64,000 bases of DNA from Halopseudomonas sabulinigri (lineage in GTDB: Bacteria; Pseudomonadota; Gammaproteobacteria; Pseudomonadales; Pseudomonadaceae), in the NCBI GenBank assembly GCA_011053055.1, contig DRHT01000051.1:1-64000 (forward strand), in the 5' to 3' direction. Of this stretch, positions 1 through 8,141 are shown piece by piece. The first letter of the stretch is position 1; each line of letters starts with the position of its first letter. A program made the translations under genes and the position numbers. The notes under the pieces are model-generated. The model was not told the DNA's origin. It saw only the letters and a program-made list of their open reading frames with translations, and did no database searches.

Positions 1-28
1 TAATCATCTGTTGCCGTAGCGGTGTCAT
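1..28 (-). CDS. Possible 5' end of a tyrosine recombinase, cut by the window edge
   Basis: Only nine codons are visible, reading MTPLRQQMI on the minus strand before the window ends. A GAGGAAAC ribosome-binding stretch lies 5 bases before the ATG. The opening MTPLRQ-M is the usual first line of tyrosine recombinases that often travel with IS91-type elements (family knowledge from memory). No catalytic residue can be seen, so the call rests on the start site and a short resemblance. If right, a mobile or formerly mobile element begins to the left of this window. Confidence 0.35.
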
Positions 29-785
29 CTTTTGTTTCCTCACACTGTGGGTGGAAACAAAAGTGTGGCCCGCAAAGCCGATAAGCGCCTCGACCACTCA
101 GCCCCGCGCAGCGGTTTAGTTCAACAGTGATTAGATAGCACGCGGCATTAATACATAACCGCGCGTTCGAGATAACTCCGGGCGCTGGGCAGAGACCGCA
201 TAATTTTTTTTCAAATAAAATCAAACTCTTACACCCCAACCTATAAACCCAAACGTATTCGCTTGACTTCGACATTTTGCGAATTCATTACTACTGTATG
301 GCATGCAACTTGTCATCCATCTTGCAGCCGACGCCGACGAGCGAATGACAACACATGTATTTATTCCAGACGAATGAATGTGCCCGGCGATGCGAGTCAG
401 AATGGGAAGCCAGAAAGATAGGATGGTTAATTTAGAACGGCTATTGCTAAGCAGCAGCGCGGGCGGCTTAGCAAGGTTCTGTAGTGTTGGTGCGGTAGGT
501 ACTCTGCTTGCCATCCGTGGGCTCCTGCGAACTGGCTCACTGCCATATCCAGAAGGTAACGCCATCGCGCTGTGGCGTAAAGCAGTTCTCCATAGTGAAA
601 CACGATTTATCTGTCGGAGCCGTTAGCTTCCCGCTTTGCTGATGCGTGAGCGGCCAGCATGCCCTCCTATCCTGCGTGCAGCCCAGCGGGCGATCTGCGC
701 ACGCACTGCGCCTGCTGCCTATAATCGAAAGATCGGCGCGGCGTTTTGCGCTACACTGCGCCCATCTAGTCAGGTTGGGTGTTCT
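29..785. other. Long stretch without a convincing gene
   Basis: About 750 bases between the possible recombinase start and the DUF3010 gene. Open frames exist on both strands (221-565 minus, 378-626 plus), but they overlap each other antisense, lack good ribosome-binding sites, are rich in Ser, Arg and Leu, and resemble nothing I recognise. The part around 180-330 is AT-rich. A TACACT hexamer at 752-757 may be the -10 element for the DUF3010 gene. The stretch could be decayed mobile DNA or an intergenic island. I see no clear insertion-sequence ends. Confidence 0.4.
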
Positions 786-1232
786 ATGAAAGTGTGCGGC
801 GTTGAAATTAATAGTAACGATGTGAATGTATGTTTGCTGTCCCTGACAGGCGACATTTTTGAGCTACCTGATTTTCGCTCACGTCGGCTGACCTTAACGG
901 ACATTAATAGCACGCGCGAGCTACGCTATTTTCAGCAGACCTTTGCTAAGTTGATGCATGACTACCAGGTGGACAAGGTCGTCATACGCCAACGTCCGAT
1001 GAAGGGTAAATTTGCTGGCGGCGCAGTGGGCTTCAAGCTGGAAGCGGCAATTGAGCTGATCAGTGAGCTTAATGTGGTGCTTATGTCGCCTACCGACATC
1101 AAGGAATCGCTCAAGCGCAACCCGGTACAGATCGCTTATGCAGATACTGGCCTGAAGGTCTATCAAGAAGTGGCTTTTAATACGGCCTTTGCCTTTTCTA
1201 TGAAAGACAAGTACGCCTCTGACAGTGAATAG
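786..1232 (+). CDS. DUF3010 family protein
   Basis: A 148-residue soluble protein of unknown function. It matches the DUF3010 family along its whole length: it opens with MKVCGVEI, has the conserved VVIRQRPMKGKFAGGAVGFK block at about residues 68-87, and a SPTDIKESLKRNP block at about 103-115. The open frame extends further upstream to 636, but the family start fits the ATG at 786 and the upstream part is not conserved-looking. The ribosome-binding site is weak. Members are small single-domain proteins, often monocistronic, as here: a hairpin terminator follows directly. No function is proposed. Confidence 0.85.
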   Translation: MKVCGVEINSNDVNVCLLSLTGDIFELPDFRSRRLTLTDINSTRELRYFQQTFAKLMHDYQVDKVVIRQRPMKGKFAGGAVGFKLEAAIELISELNVVLMSPTDIKESLKRNPVQIAYADTGLKVYQEVAFNTAFAFSMKDKYASDSE

Positions 1233-1264
1233 CCATCAATAAAGATGGCTACCTGTTATTAAAG

Positions 1265-1285
1265 AAGGCGCCTAGCGCCTTTTTT
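1265..1285 (+). terminator. Intrinsic terminator after the DUF3010 gene
   Basis: A six-base-pair stem AAGGCG / CGCCTT with a CCTAG loop runs into six T residues, 33 bases after the stop codon at 1232. Confidence 0.75.
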
Positions 1286-1341
1286 AAGGCCTGCATTTTA
1301 CGAGCGCCTCGCGCCTTGCGGCGCTATGTACAACCAATTTA

Positions 1342-2100
1342 TCAGCCTTCCAGAAACTCCACTATTTCCCGCTGAAAACTCGGCCTGATCAGTACACTTG
1401 AATGGTCCCCTGGCACAACCTTGAGCTGCGCGCCAGGAATCGCTTTCTGCAGTCTACGCGGTTGTTTTGCGAACGGGTCTTTGTCCCCGGCGATGATCAG
1501 CGTAGGGGCAGTAATCTGTTCCAGCGGGATGCGACTTGAATGAAACGCCAGTGCCTGTGCTGCCATGGCTTTACGGTCTGCCCAGACCATATCAGCCAGC
1601 AGACGAAAACCCGCAAGGGTGGGATTGCGGATGCTCCAGCGGCTGGCAAGCATGGCACTCGATAGCGCTTTTCTACCTTGCACTTGGTAACGACTATCCA
1701 GATGCAGAACGTTGCCGCCAATACCGCCTGCTACCAAGCGCCGTATGCGCGGCTCTTGTGTACCGGCCAGTAATGCAACAGTAGCGCCCATGGAGTAGCC
1801 GACTAGGTCTACCTCTTCCAGCCCCAGTTCATCTAATAGACAGCTGAGGTCTCTTGCCATGCGCGACTCGCCGTAGGCTTCGGGGTCGTGCGGTTTGTCT
1901 GAGCGGCCGTGACCTCGTGCATCCAGTGCGATGACGCTGCGCCCGGCCAGTGTAAGCCGCCGCACCATGCCGGGGATGACCCAGTTTATACGGGCGTTGG
2001 CCACATAGCCGTGGTGCAGCACTACCGGTGGTTCAGCGGACTTTTGCCCCCAGCTCTGGTAATAAATTTCTACCCCATCGAACGACTTGAATCGACTCAT
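1342..2100 (-). CDS. Alpha/beta hydrolase
   Basis: A 252-residue cytoplasmic alpha/beta-fold hydrolase. The oxyanion-hole HHG lies at residues 29-31. The nucleophile elbow GYSMG puts Ser at 103, the acid is in AGDKDPF (Asp206 or Asp208), and the histidine is His233 in GDHSS. All three catalytic residues are present in normal order and spacing. Length and motif layout fit the esterase / epoxide hydrolase / BioH-like group; the substrate cannot be read from sequence. The start is supported by GGAGGGCGT immediately before ATG. It stands alone on the minus strand. Confidence 0.8.
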   Translation of the reverse strand: MSRFKSFDGVEIYYQSWGQKSAEPPVVLHHGYVANARINWVIPGMVRRLTLAGRSVIALDARGHGRSDKPHDPEAYGESRMARDLSCLLDELGLEEVDLVGYSMGATVALLAGTQEPRIRRLVAGGIGGNVLHLDSRYQVQGRKALSSAMLASRWSIRNPTLAGFRLLADMVWADRKAMAAQALAFHSSRIPLEQITAPTLIIAGDKDPFAKQPRRLQKAIPGAQLKVVPGDHSSVLIRPSFQREIVEFLEG

Positions 2101-2284
2101 ACGCCCTCCAAGACACGCGTCAGTGTTGGCATGAGTATTAAGCGCACCTGCCTGCGATGCAAATTACATTTTTGTATTTTTTTGATACTAAAACGAAAAG
2201 ATCCAATTCAATGTTTGTTTCGCTGACCACGCAGGTCTTTTCGGTATGCGGATAGGTCAGCGGGCTAGCTTGTTTATCAAGCTC

Positions 2285-4282
2285 TCAAAACCGAAAACCC
2301 TGCGCCAGTACCTGCAACTCGCTGGCGAGTTCTGCCTGGCTAACCGTAACTTGCGAGATTTCCTGTGAGCCGCTGAGGGTTTGCAGGGAGGTTTCGCGCA
2401 CTGAAGCCATGCTGCGAGAAATGTCCCGGGTGACGGCCACCTGCTCTTCGGCGGCAGCGGCAATTTGGGTTGCCATGCCGGAGATGCGGTCGACGTCTTG
2501 CAGGATGTCGGCAAGCGTACCTTCGAGTTTTTCGGCTTCATCAGCGCTGGTATTGGCCAAGCTGTGGCTTTGGTTTACCGAGGTTTTTACGCTGTCGGCT
2601 ATGTCGCGAAAGCCGCCGATCAGCGATTCGATTTCGACCGTGGAGTCGTGGGTCTGGCGTGCTAGGTTGCGCACTTCATCTGCTACTACGGCAAAGCCTC
2701 GGCCTTGCTCGCCTGCTCTGGCCGCTTCAATGGCCGCGTTCAGCGCCAGCAAATTGGTTTGGTCTGCCACGGCTTTGATGACATCAATCACGCGGGTGAT
2801 GGACTCGCTGCTGCGCTGCAGGCGCTCCATCTGAGCGTTGACCTCGTCTATCGAACTGGCCAGATGTCGAATGCGCGCGACGCTCTGCTCTACCACCTTG
2901 CGGCCCGCTGTGTTTTTACCCGAGGCATTACTAGCGGCTTCAGCAACCTGTTGAGTGTTGCGTGAGATTTCCTCGGAGGTGCTCGACATCTCTTCTGCCG
3001 CTGCCGCAACCTGATCAACCAGTTGCTGTTGCTGGCCAACCTGATCCGAATTCTGGCTCGCTGTTGCGCGGGTCTGTTCCGAGGCGGAGGCTAGCCGCAC
3101 GCTGGTCTGGTCAATCTGGCTTAGGGCGCCTGAGAAGGTTTCTATTAGGCCGTTGAGCGCGCTGCCGATCAGGCCCATTTCATCTCGCGAGCAGACTTTG
3201 GTGCGAATCGAGAGGTCTTTCTCTTCCATGATATGGCGGAAGTCGCCGAGCAACTGATTCACCTGTCCGGTCACCCCCAGAATAATCAACACCGCCAACA
3301 GCAGTACCCCAACCACTACTATGCAGCCGATGATTGCGGCTTGCTGCAGTTGGCTGCGCGCGCTGCCGAGCACGAAATCGGTACGAGCGGCCATCTCAAC
3401 GGCGACGTTTTCCTTCAGTTGGTAAACGTCGTTGATGGCTCCACTGGCACTGTCGAACCATTCAATATTAGCCATGCCAAGAAAGCCGTATTCCGAGCCG
3501 ATCAACTTGTTGCGTAACTCGGCAAAGGCGAGGAATTCCGGTTGTTCGCGCAATGCTTTTACGCGCGACTGCATAGCGTCGCCCAGTAAATCTGCGGCGG
3601 TATCCAATAGCGATTGTTTACGTGCACCGGCAGCGCCGACGTCACCTGCGAGCCCCAGCGACACCTCTCCTTGGCTCAACACTAGCGCGCCCGCTGCCAT
3701 CTCACGCGCGGCCCACTCGGACGACTGCGTTAGCGCATAAAAAGCGCTCATGAGGCGGGTGAGCTGGGCCTCATCAGAATGGTGCAGGATCTCCGGTGTC
3801 AATGCGACTAACTGCTCTACGGCTTGGGTATAGACGTTGTAGGCAAGCGCCGCTTCAACGTCTTCAATCATGACCCGTTCGCGCAGCGGCATCAGCTCTG
3901 ACAGTGCGGTCGATGCCCGCGCCAGTTGAGGTGCAATGGTGACTCTTACGCTGCCCTCCAGTGTGGCTATCACAGACTGAAACTCTGACAGGCTGGCATC
4001 AGTTAGCTCCCGCTGAACTTCCAATCGTTCCACCACCCGCCCATCTGAACCGCCACTAGCGATAAGGAGCGCATTGAGGCCACGTTCTTTTTGCAGGTTC
4101 TCAACTAGCGGATCAGCTACCAACACGAGCCTGAACAGATCGCGCGATTCCTCCGTGCGTTCCAGGTTAGCGTAGCGGTCATTGACGGTAGTAATAGAGA
4201 AGTACAGCGTGCCCAGCAATGCCGGGAGAATGAGCAACAATAGTTTGCCGCGCATGGAGAGATTTCGAAGCATGGAGAGCAT
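2285..4282 (-). CDS. Methyl-accepting chemotaxis protein with NIT-type sensor
   Basis: A 665-residue transmembrane chemoreceptor. A first membrane helix (about 13-30) is followed by a long all-helical periplasmic region containing [16 protein letters not shown], typical of nitrate/nitrite-sensing NIT domains. A second membrane helix lies at about 315-340, then a HAMP linker, then the cytoplasmic signalling domain. The invariant hairpin tip [16 protein letters not shown]...[10 protein letters not shown] lies at about 503-538. It would signal through CheA/CheW to the flagellar motor. The gene is alone, 239 bases from paiB. A short inverted repeat (TTGTCT CA AGACAA, 4323-4336) sits about 40 bases upstream of the start. 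The ligand is inferred from the domain only. Confidence 0.88.
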   Translation of the reverse strand: MLSMLRNLSMRGKLLLLILPALLGTLYFSITTVNDRYANLERTEESRDLFRLVLVADPLVENLQKERGLNALLIASGGSDGRVVERLEVQRELTDASLSEFQSVIATLEGSVRVTIAPQLARASTALSELMPLRERVMIEDVEAALAYNVYTQAVEQLVALTPEILHHSDEAQLTRLMSAFYALTQSSEWAAREMAAGALVLSQGEVSLGLAGDVGAAGARKQSLLDTAADLLGDAMQSRVKALREQPEFLAFAELRNKLIGSEYGFLGMANIEWFDSASGAINDVYQLKENVAVEMAARTDFVLGSARSQLQQAAIIGCIVVVGVLLLAVLIILGVTGQVNQLLGDFRHIMEEKDLSIRTKVCSRDEMGLIGSALNGLIETFSGALSQIDQTSVRLASASEQTRATASQNSDQVGQQQQLVDQVAAAAEEMSSTSEEISRNTQQVAEAASNASGKNTAGRKVVEQSVARIRHLASSIDEVNAQMERLQRSSESITRVIDVIKAVADQTNLLALNAAIEAARAGEQGRGFAVVADEVRNLARQTHDSTVEIESLIGGFRDIADSVKTSVNQSHSLANTSADEAEKLEGTLADILQDVDRISGMATQIAAAAEEQVAVTRDISRSMASVRETSLQTLSGSQEISQVTVSQAELASELQVLAQGFRF

Positions 4283-4521
4283 GAATGGCGCCTTGAGATA
4301 AAACCTGACTAAATGGACAGACTTGTCTCAAGACAACAGCAAGAAGAGTGCCATCACTCTGCCACCTGCATTTCCGGTATTCGCGCTGAAAGCGCCGCAC
4401 CAGAGCGGTGCTAGGCTCGCTATCGACGAGCCAAAATGCAGCTTCTTTGTGATGGAAGACCGTGTGACGGACAATCGTAAAGTGCCCCATGAATGCAAGG
4501 TCCAACAGTCATTCGCGCCAC

Positions 4522-5157
4522 TCAGTCGTTGCTTTGGTTTCTCATACTATTCGCTAGCGCACTCTGGCCCAGCGTATCCAGCGCTGCTGTTGCTCCATTC
4601 ACATCGGCCGACGTCTTGTTCTGGCTCAACTTAAACTTGCCCACCAAGCGGTCTATCTTAATCTCAATACCCACGATCGCCGCCAACATCTGGCTGATAT
4701 AGGTCGTACTGGAATCAGTCATTTTCCAGGGACGGCTCTGCTGCGATTTATTCTCGTGGTCACGGGTCAGTCGCGCTACCAACCCTCGGACAAAACGCTC
4801 ATCGTCACGCAGTCGAATACGGCCATGTGCATGCACAACCTGATAATTCCAGGTAGGCACCTGCCGGTGAGTTTCGTGCTTACTGGGATACCAGTTCGGC
4901 GAGATATAGCCCTGCGGCCCTTGGAAGATAACCAGTACCGGCATGCCATCGGTGATTTGCTCAACCAGGGGATTGGCACGAGCAATATGGCACTGCAGTA
5001 CGCCCTGCTCACCCTCCGCTACCAGCAGCTCAAAGGGGATGTGGTTGGCGTCCAGGCCTTCGCCGGTATGGATAATCAGCGTGCCCAACGGGTAGGATCG
5101 CATTAAGGCATGCAACTGATCAGGCCGGTCTTCGGCAAAGTGCTCGGGCAGGTACAC
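4522..5157 (-). CDS. paiB: PaiB-family FMN-binding protein
   Basis: About 211 residues from a GTG start. The open frame continues to 5283, but family members begin at the (M/V)YLPEHFAEDRP motif, and GGAG lies ten bases before the GTG at 5157. PaiB proteins have a split-barrel FMN-binding fold; in Bacillus, PaiB is linked to repression of sporulation and protease genes, while in proteobacteria the role is open. Visible family blocks are HPLGTLIIHTG-like near residues 20-30, ISPNWYPSK near 90-98 and VPTWNYQVVHAHG near 104-116. The gene is divergent from satD across about 250 bases rich in palindromes. Confidence 0.8.
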   Translation of the reverse strand: MYLPEHFAEDRPDQLHALMRSYPLGTLIIHTGEGLDANHIPFELLVAEGEQGVLQCHIARANPLVEQITDGMPVLVIFQGPQGYISPNWYPSKHETHRQVPTWNYQVVHAHGRIRLRDDERFVRGLVARLTRDHENKSQQSRPWKMTDSSTTYISQMLAAIVGIEIKIDRLVGKFKLSQNKTSADVNGATAALDTLGQSALANSMRNQSND

Positions 5158-5302
5158 GATGGTAAAGCTCCATACGCAAAAATTGAAAACAGCGCCGATG
5201 CTAGCACGAAGATGCACCCTGCACTGAGCGTCGATAGCAGTGGGCTGATCAAGTAAAGCTGCGGCATTAGTACCTGCAATCACGTAACTTTAGTCACCTT
5301 TG

Positions 5303-5367
5303 TTAGCCAAATCAGGCTAATTTTGCAAAATTAGCCTTTTAAGGCTACATTTCATAATGTATGAAAT
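5303..5367. promoter_or_regulatory. Cluster of nested palindromes upstream of satD
   Basis: Three perfect dyads lie in 65 bases between the divergent paiB and satD genes. Positions 5314-5337 are a perfect 24-base palindrome with arms AGGCTAATTTTG / CAAAATTAGCCT. Positions 5333-5346 read AGCCTT TT AAGGCT. Positions 5349-5367 read ATTTCATAATGTATGAAAT. An extra TTAGCC arm sits at 5303-5308. The downstream protein ends in a helix-turn-helix, so autogenous operators are a reasonable guess. The first two could also be transcript hairpins. Confidence 0.6.
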
Positions 5368-5407
5368 GGAAATACCCACTATCAGTAGCCCATCACGGAC
5401 CGCATAA

Positions 5408-6025
5408 ATGAGCATCTCTGCCGTACTCACTGGTGACCTGATCGACTCGCAATTGGTGCAAGACACCAACGCCTATGTCGCTCAGCTAAAAGCCACGCTT
5501 GACCGGCTTGCTGCAGCCTACGACTTCAAGGCTGAGCAGTACCGTGGTGACGGCTTTCAGTTAACGCTCAACGAGCCAAGCCGGGCCTTTGAATGTGCTG
5601 TGGTTTTGCGAGCTGGTTTAATTGCCAGCAGCCCAGACAACGAGCGCTTTGATGCGCGTATCGCCATCGGCATTGGCGGGGCACCCAGCGACAATCATTA
5701 CGGTGAGGCCTTTGTACTCTCCGGACAGGGGCTGGATGGTATGAAGAAGTCGACGCTGGGTATCTTCAGCCATGCCGAGCAGTTGCTCGACCGCACTGCG
5801 TTGCCCACCGAGTTTGTCGCCAGCATCATTGATGGCTGGACGCGGATAGAAGCGGAGACTTTTTTCCTGCACGCCACACAGCAATCAAGCCAGAAGGATC
5901 TTGCCCAGCTGCTGGGCAAGTCCCGCGTGACCGTACACAAGGCGCTGCAACGCGCCAACGCCGCGCTGATCGACCGTTACATAGAACGTACTCAATATTG
6001 GGTGCAGGAGCTACACCATGTCTGA
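5408..6025 (+). CDS. SatD family protein with C-terminal helix-turn-helix
   Basis: A 205-residue protein of the SatD family, named after a streptococcal acid-tolerance locus; the biochemical role is unknown. The N-terminal half (ISAVLTGDLIDSQ..., then KAEQYRGDGFQLTL at about 41-54) looks nucleotide-cyclase-like in layout, a family observation rather than proof of activity. The C-terminal part, from about residue 160, reads DLAQLLGKSRVTVHKALQRAN and forms a plausible helix-turn-helix. It overlaps the next gene by 8 bases, so the two are translationally coupled. The ribosome-binding site is weak (ACGGA). The palindromes just upstream make self-regulation plausible. Confidence 0.75.
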   Translation: MSISAVLTGDLIDSQLVQDTNAYVAQLKATLDRLAAAYDFKAEQYRGDGFQLTLNEPSRAFECAVVLRAGLIASSPDNERFDARIAIGIGGAPSDNHYGEAFVLSGQGLDGMKKSTLGIFSHAEQLLDRTALPTEFVASIIDGWTRIEAETFFLHATQQSSQKDLAQLLGKSRVTVHKALQRANAALIDRYIERTQYWVQELHHV

Positions 6026-6752
6026 GGTCACTGCGCTGCTGCTGTTCATACTGATTCACATCGTCGCCACGATGTTGATCTACATGTTTCCGTTAGCTGC
6101 CGACGCTAGCGCCGCGGGCAGAGTGCGCTGGATAGCCGCCAAAGCCGTGCCCTATGGTTTAGCGGTCGGTTTGGTGATGCTGATAGCTGCGTTTGGTACT
6201 GGTTGGAGCCTGTTGATCGGGTTATTAGTGCTGGCCAGCCAGTTCACAATGGAATGGTTAAAACAGTCACGGGTATGCTGTTTTTCAGTTGACCTGGTTC
6301 TCACCCACTTGCTACCGCTGGCAATGTTGCTGGCGATCTGGTTTAGCTTCACCCACAACTGGTACGGGTTGGGTGAGCTTATTTTAGAGTTACTGGGACC
6401 AAAGCCGCTGATTGCGCTGATAGCCTATTTGTTTATTCTGCACCCCACCTCGGCGTTGATTTCACAGCTGCTGCGGCCTTGGCTGAACCATGCCGATCTT
6501 ACCGATGAAGCGTCGCTGAAACATGCAGGCAAACTGATCGGCTTTCTTGAGCGCTTTCTGATTGTGACCTTCGTGCTGCTTGGCCAGTGGTCTGCCATCG
6601 GCTTTTTGCTCGCGGCCAAAAGTATTATGCGCTTCAACGATACGCGCACAGCCAAGCGCCCGGTCTCCGAATATGTGCTACTGGGCACCCTATTAAGTTT
6701 TACCTTTAGCCTGATGGTGGGTATCGGCCTTTCTGGCGTGCTGAGTAGTTAG
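6018..6752 (+). CDS. DUF3307 membrane protein
   Basis: A 244-residue polytopic inner-membrane protein with about six hydrophobic segments. It has the DUF3307 early segment FILIHIVATMLIY and a later LIGFLERFLIVTFVLLGQWSAIGFLLAAKSIMRF block (about 175-208), which is the most family-like region. AGGAGCTACACC precedes the ATG, which lies inside the satD stop region. SatD and DUF3307 genes often occur together (family knowledge), suggesting the membrane protein is the partner or output of the SatD regulator. Its transported or sensed substrate is unknown. A strong terminator follows 3 bases after the stop. Confidence 0.75.
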   Translation: MSEVTALLLFILIHIVATMLIYMFPLAADASAAGRVRWIAAKAVPYGLAVGLVMLIAAFGTGWSLLIGLLVLASQFTMEWLKQSRVCCFSVDLVLTHLLPLAMLLAIWFSFTHNWYGLGELILELLGPKPLIALIAYLFILHPTSALISQLLRPWLNHADLTDEASLKHAGKLIGFLERFLIVTFVLLGQWSAIGFLLAAKSIMRFNDTRTAKRPVSEYVLLGTLLSFTFSLMVGIGLSGVLSS

Positions 6753-6755
6753 CTT

Positions 6756-6787
6756 AAAAAGGCTACTATGACAAAAGTAGCCTTTTT
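6756..6787 (+). terminator. Intrinsic terminator of the satD-DUF3307 operon
   Basis: A perfect 11-base-pair stem, AAAAAGGCTAC / GTAGCCTTTTT, with a ten-base loop. It is symmetric in A and T runs, so it could work in both directions. The AAGGCTAC arm also occurs at 5341-5348 at the other end of the module. Confidence 0.85.
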
Positions 6788-6850
6788 AGGGTAATGTCCC
6801 AGCATCGTCAGCCTCCTAGGCTGGCCCACCTGTTTAACCAAGGAGCTACT

Positions 6851-7432
6851 GTGCGAATTTGCGTTTTCTGCGGCTCAAGCGCCGGCAATAACCCTGTTTA
6901 TCGTGAAGCTGCTATTGAACTGGGCACCGCGCTGGCCAAGGCCGGCATAGGGCTGGTTTATGGCGGTGCGCAAGTCGGTTTAATGGGCGCGGTAGCGGAT
7001 GCAGCCATGGCCGCTGGCGGCGAGGTAATCGGCGTGATCCCACGGCAATTGGTAGAGCGCGAACTGGCCCACGACGGCCTGACCGAGCTAAAGGAAGTGG
7101 GCTCCATGCACGAGCGCAAAGCCGTGATGGCCGACCTCTCCGATGGCTTTATCGCGCTGCCCGGCGGGGTCGGTACCTTTGAAGAGCTGTTTGAGGTCTG
7201 GACCTGGGGCCAACTCGGTCACCATCAAAAGCCCTGCGCGCTGCTCAACGTCGGCGGCTATTACGACAAACTGGTCACCTTCCTCAATCACGCCACGACC
7301 GAAGGCTTTATGAAGCAGCCCTACCGCGAGATGCTGATTGTCGCGTCTGACGTGGAGTCGGTCCTAGCCAAAGTGGAAGCTTACGAGGCTCCCAAAGTGG
7401 CCAAGTGGATGGGGAAAAAGCGCGAGCTTTAA
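6851..7432 (+). CDS. LOG family protein (nucleoside 5'-monophosphate phosphoribohydrolase)
   Basis: 193 residues from a GTG start. The open frame begins at 6794, but AAGGAGCTACT sits just before the GTG at 6851 and the family opens with (M)RICVFCGSSAG. LOG proteins cleave cytokinin-type or other nucleoside 5'-monophosphates to base plus ribose 5-phosphate; they are often misannotated as lysine decarboxylases. The signature is complete: Arg89 in GSMHERK and PGGVGTFEE at 104-112. The physiological substrate in bacteria is uncertain. It is transcribed separately, behind the satD-operon terminator. Confidence 0.88.
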   Translation: MRICVFCGSSAGNNPVYREAAIELGTALAKAGIGLVYGGAQVGLMGAVADAAMAAGGEVIGVIPRQLVERELAHDGLTELKEVGSMHERKAVMADLSDGFIALPGGVGTFEELFEVWTWGQLGHHQKPCALLNVGGYYDKLVTFLNHATTEGFMKQPYREMLIVASDVESVLAKVEAYEAPKVAKWMGKKREL

Positions 7433-7587
7433 ATCTCATTTGGTCCCTGCAAGAAATGACTCACTTGCTGGCGCGGGTATCGTCTGCTCTTCAGGCGATA
7501 CGCTGATCATAGTCCGAGCGCAACAAAGCCATGCATTTTCGGGTGTCAGGTCGATCGTGCTCGGGAGGCCTAACAGCGAAAGCGCTC

Positions 7588-8025
7588 TTACATCTGCTCT
7601 CCCGCTAACACATGAGCCGACAGCGGCAAACCGAAAAGCTTGTCGAACCCTAGCGTGAATACGAAGGTGTAGCACACAAAGAACACCAACAACCCCAAGT
7701 CCAGTACCAAAGCGTGATACAACGAAATCCCCAACCACCACGCCATAGCGGGCACCAGAATTACCAGCAACCCCAATTCAAAGCCTAAAGCATGGGCCAC
7801 GCGGCGCTTAATGGTGCGCAAGCGTTGTTGCTGTTGGCGTTCCCAGCGTTCGAATGCGGTGTTCCACGTCAGGTTCCAGCTTACCGCCACGATGGAGGTA
7901 ATGATCGACGCAACGCCTGCGCTGATCACCGGATGCCCTAAAACCAGCAGGGTCAGGGTCACCACAGCTACAGCGATTAGCTCATAAAAGGTCACGTAAA
8001 CCAGCTTGCGCTTGACGCCCTGCAT
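7588..8025 (-). CDS. PACE family multidrug (chlorhexidine-type) efflux transporter
   Basis: A 145-residue protein with four hydrophobic segments arranged as two tandem bacterial transmembrane pair domains. Diagnostic features are the first-half VSWNLTWNTAFERWE motif (about 48-62) and the second-half FVCYTFVFTLGFDKLFG motif (about 113-129). PACE proteins, of which AceI of Acinetobacter is the type, are proton-coupled exporters of chlorhexidine, short diamines and related cations. TTGGAG lies eight bases before the ATG. The gene is divergent from a LysR regulator, the usual PACE arrangement, and that regulator probably controls it. Confidence 0.87.
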   Translation of the reverse strand: MQGVKRKLVYVTFYELIAVAVVTLTLLVLGHPVISAGVASIITSIVAVSWNLTWNTAFERWERQQQQRLRTIKRRVAHALGFELGLLVILVPAMAWWLGISLYHALVLDLGLLVFFVCYTFVFTLGFDKLFGLPLSAHVLAGEQM

Positions 8026-8097
8026 ATCAACAACTCCAACATCAGATACAGATAACTCAGCGATTACTGAGGAACAGCCCGAATTTTATGTTTTAAT

Positions 8098-8128
8098 TTC
8101 TGATAGAAAAAGAAACCTTCTATCAGAA
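8098..8128. promoter_or_regulatory. Candidate operator between the PACE pump and its LysR regulator
   Basis: A perfect 11-base inverted repeat, TTCTGATAGAA / TTCTATCAGAA, with a 9-base spacer; the arm centres are 20 bases apart, two helical turns. It lies in the 116-base divergent intergenic region, ending 13 bases before the lysR ATG, as expected for an autoregulated LysR site. Confidence 0.65.
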
Positions 8129-8141
8129 AAAATGACAAGTC

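Noticed and set aside
60-190. Possible integron attC site next to the recombinase-like start
   Set aside because: Some attC-like words occur, but no matching pair of core sites (RYYYAAC and GTTRRRY) with proper spacing could be found.
221-626. Two overlapping open frames on opposite strands near the left edge (114 and 82 codons)
   Set aside because: They are antisense to each other, have no good ribosome-binding site, show skewed Ser/Arg/Leu composition and match no family I know.
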